Assembly (NCBI GenBank): GCA_004297635.1
Contig: SCUQ01000449.1
Coordinates: forward strand, 1 to 6,520
Length of the DNA: 6,520 bases
Origin: Rhizorhabdus sp.
Lineage (GTDB): Bacteria; Pseudomonadota; Alphaproteobacteria; Sphingomonadales; Sphingomonadaceae
Direction: 5' to 3'
Each line of letters starts with the position of its first letter. Position 1 is the first letter of the stretch. The notes under the pieces are model-generated. The model had not been told where the DNA came from, did no database searches, and saw only the letters and a program-made list of their open reading frames with translations. The translations under genes and the position numbers were made by a program. Below, one piece after another: positions 1 through 6,305 of the stretch.

Positions 1-1503
1 CCAGAGCCCGGCAAAGGGATCGCCCGTCTTCGCGACGATATACTGGCTGATGAACGGCAGAAAACCGCCGAAATAACCGGTGCCGATATGATAGGGCACC
101 GACATCGACGTATAGCGGACCCGGGCGGGGAACATCTCGACCAGCAGCGCCGCGGTGGGGCCATAGGTCATGCCCGACAGGAAGCCGATCACCACCACGA
201 AGAACACGATCTTCGCGCCGGCCCAGAAGGGGGGCGTGATCTTGTCCAGCCTGTAGCCCGCGTCGGCAAGAGCAGTGTCGAGCGCGGCGGCATCGCTGGC
301 ATCCACCTCGACGCCGCCGATCGTGACCCCCGGCAGCGCGCCGGGCATCCCCGCGACCTTGGTATAGGCGACGCCCTTCTTCGATAGCGTATCCAGCACC
401 TTGCCGCACGGCGTCGCCTGCTCCTTGGCGAAGGGGTCATAGGAGCAGTCACTGCCGCTGACGACGACCGGTGCCCGCTCCATCGCCGCGGCCAGGCCCG
501 GATTGGCGGCATCCGCAATCCAGTGAAACAGCGGGAACATCAGCAGCATCGTCAGCGCATAGCCGATCAGGATCGGCTTGCGGCGGCCGATCCTGTCCGA
601 CAGCCAGCCGAACAGAATGAACCAGATCAGGCTGAACAGCGCCGCCGAACCGATCAGCATGCGCGCCGCATTGTCCTCGATCCGCAGGCTGTTCTGCAGG
701 AAGTACAGCGCCTGGAACTGGGCCGTATACCACACCACGGTCAGGCCGGCGGCGATGCCGAACAGCGCGACCAGGATCATCTTGACCCTGGGCCAGGTGC
801 CGAAGCTTTCGCGCAGCGGGTTCTCGGCGATCTCACCGGCATCCTTCATCGCCTTGAAGACCGGGCTCTCCTTCAGCTTGAGCCGCACCCACAGGGACAC
901 GCCCAGCAGCACCAGCGAAAACAGGAAGGGAATGCGCCAGCCCCAGGCCGCGAAGGCGTCCTTGTCGACGAACAGGTTCGCGGCCAGCACCACGATCAGG
1001 CTCAGCAGGAAGCCGCCGATCACGCCGGACTGGATGAAGCTCGTATAGAAGCCGCGCCGGTGCCGCGGCGCATGTTCGGCTACATAGATCGCCGCGCCGC
1101 CATATTCGCCGCCGAGCGCCAGGCCTTGAAGGACCCGGCAGAACACGAGCAGGATCGGCGCGGCGACCCCGATGGTTTCAAAGGTCGGCAGCACGCCGAC
1201 CGCGGCGGTGGCGACGCCCATCAGCGCGATGGTGACGAGAAAGGTGTATTTGCGGCCGAGCTTGTCGCCGAGCACCCCGAACAGCACCGCGCCCAGCGGC
1301 CGCATGCCGAAGCCGACGCCGAAGCTGGCCAGGAAGATCAGGAAGCTGACGGCGGGATTGTCCGACGGGAAGAAATGCCCCGCGACGATGTTGGCGAGCG
1401 TGCCGTAGACGAAGAAGTCATACCATTCGAACACGGTGCCCAGCGTCGACGCGACGATCACCAGCCGATCGCGCTTTGCATCGAACTCCACCTCTGCCGC
1501 CAT
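1..1503 (-). CDS. MHS-family major facilitator transporter (metabolite:H+ symporter type), C-terminus missing at window edge
   Basis: This is an inner-membrane secondary transporter, expected to move a small organic solute with protons; the substrate is not readable from sequence. Reading back from the ATG at 1501-1503, the frame is open for 501 codons to base 1. Motifs fit the metabolite:H+ symporter branch (ProP, ShiA, KgtP): FEWYDF at residues 25-30, MFS motif A as GVLGDKLGRK at 76-85, GGEYGGA at 131-137, and the second-half motif A copy GWLSDRIGRRK at 299-309, followed by EMFPARVRYT near 456-465. Residues about 329-425 form an extra hydrophilic loop between the predicted ninth and tenth membrane helices, with Cys353 and Cys366; ShiA-length members lack it, but I recall longer MHS proteins of about 550 residues with a comparable loop. 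The start is backed by GGGGGAG (1510-1516) six bases upstream. The last helices lie outside the window. Nearby shikimate genes invite a ShiA-like guess, but nothing in the sequence proves it. Family is confident, substrate unknown. Confidence 0.93.
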   Translation of the reverse strand, partial: MAAEVEFDAKRDRLVIVASTLGTVFEWYDFFVYGTLANIVAGHFFPSDNPAVSFLIFLASFGVGFGMRPLGAVLFGVLGDKLGRKYTFLVTIALMGVATAAVGVLPTFETIGVAAPILLVFCRVLQGLALGGEYGGAAIYVAEHAPRHRRGFYTSFIQSGVIGGFLLSLIVVLAANLFVDKDAFAAWGWRIPFLFSLVLLGVSLWVRLKLKESPVFKAMKDAGEIAENPLRESFGTWPRVKMILVALFGIAAGLTVVWYTAQFQALYFLQNSLRIEDNAARMLIGSAALFSLIWFILFGWLSDRIGRRKPILIGYALTMLLMFPLFHWIADAANPGLAAAMERAPVVVSGSDCSYDPFAKEQATPCGKVLDTLSKKGVAYTKVAGMPGALPGVTIGGVEVDASDAAALDTALADAGYRLDKITPPFWAGAKIVFFVVVIGFLSGMTYGPTAALLVEMFPARVRYTSMSVPYHIGTGYFGGFLPFISQYIVAKTGDPFAGLW

Positions 1504-1551
1504 GAATCGCTCCCCCGCCTCGCTTATTCTCCGCATTCAGGCCCTATGGCA

Positions 1552-1577
1552 CCGGAGAACGCGAGACAAGTCTCCGG
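1552..1577. other. Inverted repeat between xerD and the transporter gene
   Basis: CCGGAGA (1552-1558) is matched by its reverse complement TCTCCGG (1571-1577) across a 12-base spacer. The spacer side also contains the short dyad GAGAC-AA-GTCTC (1563-1574), an alternative pairing. The element lies in the 83-base gap after the xerD stop and before the transporter start. No T-run follows on the minus strand, so it is not a textbook intrinsic terminator. It could be a weak terminator, an operator for the transporter gene, or chance in GC-rich DNA. Confidence 0.3.
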
Positions 1578-1586
1578 CGATCGGCC

Positions 1587-2471
1587 CTATTTCGGGTCCA
1601 TCAGCGGGTGGCGGCTGTTCACAAGTTCTACGAGATGGGCGCTGTTCACATGGGTGTATATCTGGGTGGTGCCGATGTCGGCATGGCCCAGCATCGTCTG
1701 CAGCGCACGCAGATCGGCGCCGCCTTCGAGCAGATGGGTGGCGAAGGCATGGCGGAGCACATGCGGGCTGATCCGCTGCGGCGGGATGCCAGCCTCGGCG
1801 GCCAGTTCGCGCACCAGCTGGAACAGGCGGACCCGGCTGAGGTGGTTGTGACCCGACGGGAACAGCCAGGGCTGATCGGTCGGCACGTGGACGCCCCACG
1901 CGGCGACCGCGGCACGCGCCCGATCCGATATCGGCACCAGCCGCTCGCGCCCCCCCTTGCCCCGCAGGATCAGGAAGGGCCGGTCGCCGCGCAGCGCATG
2001 GCGGGGTAGCGAAACCAGCTCGGTCGCGCGCAGCCCCGAACCATAGAGCAGCTCGATGAGCGCGATCAGGCGCAGGGTCAGCGGGTCGCCATGCCGGTCG
2101 CGGTGCCGCCCGGCCAGCGTCTCGAACAGGCGATCCACATCCTGATGGCTGAGCGTGCGCGGCAGGGCGCGCTGGACCGCCGGGCGCGGCAAGGCATCCG
2201 AAGGGTCGTCGCGGCGGATGCCGTCCTCCTCCAGAAAGGCGAAGAAGCGCCGCAGCACGGAGGATTTGCGGGCGACGCTGGTGCGACTGAGCGCCATCCA
2301 CTCCGCCCCGAGCTTCTGCAACGCGGCGGCATCGGCACCGGTCAGGCCTCCGCCCAGCACCTCCGAAGCGCCGCGCAGGTCGGATCCATAAGCCAGCAGC
2401 GTGTTTCTTGCCGCCCCGCCCTCGGCTGCGAGCATTTCCAGGAACTGCGCAATGGCCTCGCCGTCCTTCAC
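1587..2471 (-). CDS. xerD: Tyrosine recombinase XerD
   Basis: XerD is a cytoplasmic site-specific recombinase that acts with XerC at the dif site to resolve chromosome dimers at division. The 294-residue length is normal for the family. Residues about 1-95 form the N-terminal SAM-like DNA-binding domain, and about 105-290 the catalytic domain. All expected active-site residues are visible: Arg148 in YGSGLRATEL, Lys172 in RGKGGRER, His237 and Arg240 in SPHVLRHAFATHL, His263 in LGHADIGTT, and the nucleophile Tyr272 in IYTHV. The start is a GTG at 2469-2471 with only a weak upstream AGG, so it is less certain than the frame; the next in-frame ATG, Met13, lies inside the conserved N-terminal helix. 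XerC is the main alternative. XerD is preferred because xerD commonly sits beside aroK and aroB in alphaproteobacteria, as here. A 94-base gap separates it from the exported-protein gene upstream; they may share a transcript. No frameshift or damage is seen. Confidence 0.93.
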   Translation of the reverse strand: MKDGEAIAQFLEMLAAEGGAARNTLLAYGSDLRGASEVLGGGLTGADAAALQKLGAEWMALSRTSVARKSSVLRRFFAFLEEDGIRRDDPSDALPRPAVQRALPRTLSHQDVDRLFETLAGRHRDRHGDPLTLRLIALIELLYGSGLRATELVSLPRHALRGDRPFLILRGKGGRERLVPISDRARAAVAAWGVHVPTDQPWLFPSGHNHLSRVRLFQLVRELAAEAGIPPQRISPHVLRHAFATHLLEGGADLRALQTMLGHADIGTTQIYTHVNSAHLVELVNSRHPLMDPK

Positions 2472-2565
2472 CGTCCCGGCCTGCAGATTGCCCCGGGCGA
2501 GACCGCTGGCCCTCGTACCGTCCGGCCTGTGCCGATCGCGTCCGGACCGAGCGCCATATCCCGGC

Positions 2566-4371
2566 CTATAGCCGCGACATGGCTTCGGCGGCGATCATGC
2601 GCGCCTCGCCATCGAGACCGACATCATGGAGTGCACGGATCATCGTCGCGAACATCGCCGAATCGACCCCGCCCCAGCCGGTCTTCTGCAATCCGGCCGC
2701 GACGAGCAGCGCCACTGTCGCCGGTTCCTTGCGCTCGGCGGCCCGCAACAGCAGCCTGCCCCAGTTGGAGCGGTTGTCGAAGCCGACCCGATGGTCCTGG
2801 AGCAGCTTCATCTGATCCTCGGTCTGGAGCCGGTCGAGCCCCGCCAGCGCCGCGAGCAGCAGCCGCAGCTTCTGTGGGTTTGCCTCGCTCCAGCGATCGG
2901 CCAGCCCGGCCAACCGGTCGCCGGACAGCTCGGTCAGCATCGAAGGCGTGCCGACCGCGAGGATCGCCCAGGCGGCATCGCCCTTTTCGGCCGACATGGC
3001 GGAGACGACCGGCGCCCAGGCGGCGGCCTTGCGATCGAGCCCGGCCGACATCATCGCGCCGATCAGATTGGCCGCATCGCCGGCAAGGTCGCCATCGGGA
3101 ATGATCCGCGCCGCCGCGCGCGCCGTCAGGATCAGCCCGGCATAGCGGTCCACCCTGCCCTTGTCGTCGAGCCCTTCGCCCGTCCAGAAGCTCCGCATTG
3201 CCGACAGGCGGGCAGCATTGTCATCGCCGACATAGCATCGCCGCAGCCGACCCGCCGGGGTGTCGCTGGTGAAGTCCCCCTCGTCATCGCCCGCCTGGGC
3301 GTAGAGATCGACCAGCGCCGAATTGGAAAAGACCCCGATCCGGGCTGCCGTCATCGCGGCGTCGAGCCGCTCGGCCGGGGCGATCATCGGTGCGCGCGCG
3401 CTCCAGGCGATCACCTGCGGACCGACCGTGCCGTAGAGATCGGCCGGGATGGTGAGTCCAAGCGCGCTCGCCATGCCGAACCGCCAGGCGGTGAGCTGGT
3501 TCACCCCGGTCCATTCGACGGTGATGCTGCGCCGCCCGGCACCGTTGACCCCCATCATCCGCTCGGCGAGCTGGACGTCGATGCCCTGCCCATCGCGGGT
3601 GCGGCGGCGGGCCTGGTCCATCAGCACATCGGCGATCGCGGTATCGCCCGACAACGCCGCGCAGATCGCCCGCGCCATCGGCCAGATCGGCTCGCGGCTG
3701 CGGATCGCGCCACCGTCGGCGAGCGGGCAGAGACCGGCGGCATCGGCATTGGCGAGCGCGCTCTGGCCGGCGACGGCATAGAGCTTCGCGTTGAACCGAT
3801 CGACATCGACACTTTGCACCAGCATGCGCGCGCCATCCGCCTCGCCCATCCGCAGCAGCAGCCAGGCGCGCTCGGCCACCCAGTCGGGTGCCGAGACATT
3901 GGCGGGCGTCGGCACGCGGGTCAGCAGCGCCCGCCTCAGGGTGATCGATGCCCAGCGCGATGCGATCGGCACATCCAGCCGGCGCATCAGTGTGGACAGA
4001 AAGCGGCCGTCCTCCGTCCCCCACGCCGCCCGGCCCAGGCCGGTGAAGGGACCGACCAGATCGATCGGGCGCCGCGCCGAATCGGGCAGTTCCTCCTGCG
4101 GCACCGGTTCGACCGGCGCCGCCGACGCGAAGATCGCGGGATCGAGGTTCAGCGCAGGCACCGGCGATCCGGGCGCGGCCGGGCGCGGCACGGCCGCCGG
4201 CACAGGCTGACCCGGCGCGGAAGGCGTCGCCTGTGGCGGGCGATTGGCCGGTGCGGGCTGGCCGAAGCCTTCCGGCAGCAACGATTCCTGCGCGATCGCG
4301 GCAGCCGCGGCGAGTAAAGCGACCCCGCCCGTCAGCGCCAGGATCGCCCTTTTACTGAGGCTGGGCTTCAT
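2566..4371 (-). CDS. Uncharacterised exported protein, proline-rich linker plus helical domain (601 aa)
   Basis: I do not recognise a named family. The protein starts with a classic Sec signal or signal anchor: positive residues at 2-8, a hydrophobic core at about 10-26, and Ala25-Ile26-Ala27 before Gln28 as a likely signal peptidase I site. Residues about 38-75 are rich in Pro and Ala and look like a flexible periplasmic spacer. From about 100 to the end the chain is Ala/Leu-rich and appears almost entirely helical, with recurring short helix pairs reminiscent of a TPR-like solenoid, though no TPR consensus can be demonstrated. Three cysteines (215, 237, 379) fall in the exported part. The ATG (4369-4371) lies inside the last codons of the 45-aa membrane protein gene, a 20-base overlap, with AAAAGG (4381-4386) nine bases upstream, so translational coupling is likely. 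Codon use matches the neighbours. Export and membrane association are inferred; molecular function is unknown. Confidence 0.88.
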   Translation of the reverse strand: MKPSLSKRAILALTGGVALLAAAAAIAQESLLPEGFGQPAPANRPPQATPSAPGQPVPAAVPRPAAPGSPVPALNLDPAIFASAAPVEPVPQEELPDSARRPIDLVGPFTGLGRAAWGTEDGRFLSTLMRRLDVPIASRWASITLRRALLTRVPTPANVSAPDWVAERAWLLLRMGEADGARMLVQSVDVDRFNAKLYAVAGQSALANADAAGLCPLADGGAIRSREPIWPMARAICAALSGDTAIADVLMDQARRRTRDGQGIDVQLAERMMGVNGAGRRSITVEWTGVNQLTAWRFGMASALGLTIPADLYGTVGPQVIAWSARAPMIAPAERLDAAMTAARIGVFSNSALVDLYAQAGDDEGDFTSDTPAGRLRRCYVGDDNAARLSAMRSFWTGEGLDDKGRVDRYAGLILTARAAARIIPDGDLAGDAANLIGAMMSAGLDRKAAAWAPVVSAMSAEKGDAAWAILAVGTPSMLTELSGDRLAGLADRWSEANPQKLRLLLAALAGLDRLQTEDQMKLLQDHRVGFDNRSNWGRLLLRAAERKEPATVALLVAAGLQKTGWGGVDSAMFATMIRALHDVGLDGEARMIAAEAMSRL

Positions 4372-4489
4372 TCAGCATCGCCTTTTCCACGGGCACCGGC
4401 GGCTTCTCGGTATTGACGAAGCTCAAGCCGACCAGCGCCACGATGACGACGATGACGACGCTCAACAGGATGAAACTGAACCGCGACAT
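4352..4489 (-). CDS. Small single-pass membrane protein (45 aa), unknown function
   Basis: A 45-codon gene on the minus strand. After MSRFS comes a strongly hydrophobic stretch (residues about 5-24, mostly Val, Ile and Leu), long enough for one membrane helix. A polar, proline-containing tail of about 20 residues follows (TEKPPVPVEK near 27-36). The positive N-terminus would predict N-in, C-out orientation. It is supported as a gene by a good ribosome binding site, AAAGGA (4495-4500), five bases before the ATG at 4487-4489, and by its 20-base overlap with the exported-protein gene that follows. The frame continues open further upstream, but that part is antisense to aroK and lacks a comparable start signal. 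It is the first gene of the leftward unit and faces aroK across a 78-base divergent gap. It might anchor or assist the 601-aa partner; that is inference from position only. Confidence 0.75.
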   Translation of the reverse strand: MSRFSFILLSVVIVVIVALVGLSFVNTEKPPVPVEKAMLNEAQPQ

Positions 4490-4494
4490 GGATG

Positions 4495-4500
4495 TCCTTT
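4495..4500 (-). promoter_or_regulatory. Ribosome binding site of the 45-aa membrane protein gene
   Basis: On the minus strand this reads AAAGGA, a near-ideal anti-16S match, with five bases before the ATG at 4489. It is the main signal fixing the start here rather than at one of the in-frame starts further upstream, which lie antisense to aroK. Confidence 0.65.
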
Positions 4501-4528
4501 GACGTTGACGGGCCTGGGCTCTTACCGG
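4499..4528 (+). promoter_or_regulatory. Candidate promoter of aroK-aroB with tandem TTGACG boxes
   Basis: Two TTGACG hexamers lie head to tail at 4499-4504 and 4505-4510. The first is 18 bases from TACCGG (4523-4528), a weak -10. The second has no good -10 at 16-18 bases. Transcription would start near 4535, leaving a leader of about 33 bases before the aroK ATG. The -35 matches are good and the -10 poor, so this is a candidate only. No clear promoter for the leftward genes was seen in the same gap. Confidence 0.35.
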
Positions 4529-4555
4529 CTGGTTGCAATGGAGGCGCTTTTGCCC

Positions 4556-4562
4556 GAGGGGG
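4556..4562 (+). promoter_or_regulatory. Ribosome binding site that decides the aroK start
   Basis: GAGGGGG ends five bases before the ATG at 4568. Neither the in-frame ATG at 4538 nor the one at 4589 has a comparable upstream purine run, so 4568 is the best start. The YqiJ-like gene has the same heptamer at the same spacing before its GTG. Confidence 0.65.
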
Positions 4563-4567
4563 CGGCC

Positions 4568-5131
4568 ATGTGTATAGCCCTTGACGACATGCCGCAAAGC
4601 CTGCCCCCCAATCTGCCCCGATTTGATCGGCCATTGGTGCTCATCGGGCTGATGGGCGCCGGCAAATCGACGGTCGGCAAGCGCCTGGCGGCACGGCTCC
4701 ATCTTCCCTTCGTCGATGCCGACGCCGAAATCGAGCGCGCCGCCGGGCTGTCGATCAGCGAGATCTTCCAGCGATTCGGCGAAAAGGAGTTCCGCGACGG
4801 CGAGCGCCGCGTGATCGGCCGGCTGATCGACGGCCGGCCCAAGGTGATCGCCACCGGCGGCGGCGCCTTCATGCAGGACGACACCCGCGCGCTCATCCTC
4901 GATCGCGCCCTCGCCATCTGGCTCGATGCCGATATCGAGGTGCTGGCCGACCGGGTCAGCCGCCGCGAGGGCACCCGCCCGCTGCTCAAGGACCGCGACC
5001 CGCGCGAGGCGCTGACCGAGCTCGCCGCGATCCGCAACCCCGTCTATGCGCTGGCGCCGGTCCATGTCCGCAGCCAGCCGCTGCCGCATGACGCCACCGT
5101 CGATGCCATATTGAAAGCACTTGCCGAATGA
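4568..5131 (+). CDS. aroK: Shikimate kinase
   Basis: AroK is a cytoplasmic enzyme that phosphorylates shikimate with ATP to shikimate 3-phosphate, the fifth step to chorismate and the aromatic amino acids. With the start at 4568 the protein has 187 residues, normal for the family. Visible features: P-loop GLMGAGKST (27-35, Lys33); shikimate-binding FVDAD (48-52, Asp50 and Asp52); FGEKEFRDGE (70-79) with the substrate arginine Arg76; the GGG turn at 97-99; the LID-region arginine Arg137 in TRPLL; and Arg156 in RNPVY. An ATG at 4538 would add ten residues and one at 4589 would remove seven; the ribosome binding site favours 4568. The frame stays open far upstream, but that DNA belongs to the opposite-strand genes. 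The stop overlaps the aroB start in ATGA, indicating one operon with translational coupling. All expected key residues are present. Confidence 0.96.
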   Translation: MCIALDDMPQSLPPNLPRFDRPLVLIGLMGAGKSTVGKRLAARLHLPFVDADAEIERAAGLSISEIFQRFGEKEFRDGERRVIGRLIDGRPKVIATGGGAFMQDDTRALILDRALAIWLDADIEVLADRVSRREGTRPLLKDRDPREALTELAAIRNPVYALAPVHVRSQPLPHDATVDAILKALAE

Positions 5132-6228
5132 CTGTCCGCGTTTCGCTCGGGGATCGCAGCTACGATATCCGGATCGAGAACGGCGCGCTGGATCGCGCCG
5201 GGGACCTGCTTGCCGATTATGCGGCGCGCGGCCGATTCATCGTCATAACCGACAAAAATATCGTTCCTAATCAACTTTATAGGCTGGAAACCTCACTGAC
5301 GGCAGCAGGGATCGCCAGCGCTGTCGAGGTGTTGCCGCCGGGCGAATCGACCAAGAGCTGGACGATGCTCGAAAAGCTGACCGACGCGCTGCTCAACTAT
5401 GGCGTCGAGCGGGGCGACACGATCATCGCGCTGGGCGGCGGCGTGATCGGCGATCTCGTCGGCTTCGCCGCCTCGATCCTGAAGCGCGGCTGTCGCTTCG
5501 TGCAGGTGCCGACCACGCTGCTCTCGCAGGTCGACAGCTCGGTCGGCGGCAAGACCGCGATCAACAGCAAAGCCGGCAAGAATCTGATCGGCGCCTTCTA
5601 CCAGCCCGTCCATGTCCTGATCGACCCCACCACGCTGGACAGCCTCCCCCCGCGCGAGCTGCGCGCGGGCTATGCCGAGGTCATCAAATATGGGCTGATA
5701 GACGATGCGGCGTTCTTCGGGTGGTGCGAGGCCAATGGCGGCAGGCTGCTCGCCGGCGATCCCGAGGCCCGCACCCATGCGATCACCGCGAGCGTCGGCG
5801 CCAAGGCGCGCATCGTCGGCGAGGATGAGCGCGAGACGAGCGGCCGCCGCGCCCTGCTCAACCTCGGCCACACCTTCGGCCATGCGCTGGAAGCGGAAAC
5901 CGGCTTTTCCGACCGGCTGCTCCATGGCGAGGCTGTGGCCGCCGGCATGGCGCTGGCCTTCCGCTTTTCGACCAAACTCGGCCTGTGTTCTGCCGAAGAT
6001 TCCGCGCGCGTGACGGCGCATATCGCGGCAACGGGCCTGCCCTCCACGCTCCAGAGGGCCGGCATCGAAGCGAGCGGCGCGAAGCTCGTCGCCCATATGC
6101 TCCACGACAAGAAGATGGCGGGCGGCCGCCTGCCCTTCCTGCTCGCGCGGGGCATCGGCCAGACCTTCCTAGACAAGACCGTCGATCTGGCACTGGTCGA
6201 ACGCTTCCTCGACGAGGAGCGGGGCTGA
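5128..6228 (+). CDS. aroB: 3-dehydroquinate synthase
   Basis: AroB is a cytoplasmic, NAD- and divalent-metal-dependent enzyme that cyclises DAHP to 3-dehydroquinate, the second step of the shikimate pathway. At 366 residues it is full length. The N-terminal Rossmann-like domain shows TDKN at 41-44, PPGE at 70-73 and the NAD loop GGGVIGDLVGF (103-113), followed by VPTTLLSQVDSSVGGKTAIN (127-146) with Lys142. Metal ligands by family alignment are Glu184 in YAEVIKYG, His248 in NLGHTFGHALE and His266 in LHGEAVAAGM. HDKK at 326-329 supplies further phosphate-binding lysines. The ATG overlaps the aroK stop (ATGA), so it depends on the aroK transcript and probably on its translation. One oddity is an AT-rich run of codons at residues 43-52 within an otherwise GC-rich gene; the protein sequence there still fits the family. 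A 77-base gap follows before the YqiJ-like gene. Confidence 0.97.
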   Translation: MTVRVSLGDRSYDIRIENGALDRAGDLLADYAARGRFIVITDKNIVPNQLYRLETSLTAAGIASAVEVLPPGESTKSWTMLEKLTDALLNYGVERGDTIIALGGGVIGDLVGFAASILKRGCRFVQVPTTLLSQVDSSVGGKTAINSKAGKNLIGAFYQPVHVLIDPTTLDSLPPRELRAGYAEVIKYGLIDDAAFFGWCEANGGRLLAGDPEARTHAITASVGAKARIVGEDERETSGRRALLNLGHTFGHALEAETGFSDRLLHGEAVAAGMALAFRFSTKLGLCSAEDSARVTAHIAATGLPSTLQRAGIEASGAKLVAHMLHDKKMAGGRLPFLLARGIGQTFLDKTVDLALVERFLDEERG

Positions 6229-6259
6229 ACCTCTCTCCGATTCCGATCTTTCCCGCGAT

Positions 6260-6287
6260 TTGACCTGCAACGCGGCTCGGCTACGCT
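6260..6287 (+). promoter_or_regulatory. Candidate promoter of the YqiJ-like gene
   Basis: TTGACC (6260-6265) and TACGCT (6282-6287) are separated by 16 bases in the 77-base gap after aroB. The -35 is good and the -10 moderate. Transcription would begin near 6294, giving a very short leader that just includes the ribosome binding site. Readthrough from aroB is the alternative or additional source of transcripts. Confidence 0.35.
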
Positions 6288-6296
6288 ACGGCCGAG
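6276..6296 (+). other. Hairpin overlapping the YqiJ-like ribosome binding site
   Basis: CTCGGC (6276-6281) can pair with GCCGAG (6291-6296) around a nine-base loop. The right arm includes the first three bases of the GAGGGGG ribosome binding site (6294-6300). The left arm would be present only in transcripts reading through from aroB, not in those starting near 6294. No T-run follows, so it is unlikely to be an intrinsic terminator. Confidence 0.35.
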
Positions 6297-6305
6297 GGGG
6301 ATTCG

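Noticed and set aside
523..1851. Long open frame on the plus strand (442 codons) across the transporter and xerD
   Set aside because: It is antisense to two genes with clear motifs, and its product is a low-complexity mix rich in Gln, Arg, Glu and Ala typical of a shadow frame in GC-rich DNA.
1587..2471. Tyrosine recombinase as an integrase marking a mobile element
   Set aside because: Length, motifs and the aroKB neighbourhood fit housekeeping XerD. No tRNA, attachment repeats or phage or plasmid genes are present, and no dif-like site was recognised.
2472..2565. Gap between the exported-protein gene and xerD
   Set aside because: Contains CGTCCGG twice (2519-2525 and 2539-2545) and the palindrome GTCCGGAC (2540-2547), but no T-run, clear promoter or extra gene; compatible with chance in GC-rich sequence.
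2626..4317. Plus-strand open frame of 563 codons opposite the 601-aa exported protein
   Set aside because: The product is full of Arg, Gly, His and Gln with no domain, signal or plausible start site. The minus-strand frame has a signal peptide, ribosome binding site and coupled upstream gene.
4442..4460. Short tandem repeat of GATGACGAC
   Set aside because: Two 9-base units only, explained by the Val/Ile-rich membrane helix of the 45-aa protein on the opposite strand.
4244..4567. Upstream extension of aroK
   Set aside because: The frame is open but runs over the opposite-strand genes. Family length and the ribosome binding site support 4568.
4490..5089. N-terminal extension of the 45-aa membrane protein to a 245-aa protein
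   Set aside because: The added part is antisense to aroK, has shadow-frame composition, and the strong AAAGGA site fits the short start at 4489.
5293..6105. Minus-strand open frame of 270 codons inside aroB
   Set aside because: Antisense shadow of a well-conserved enzyme gene; no recognisable motif.
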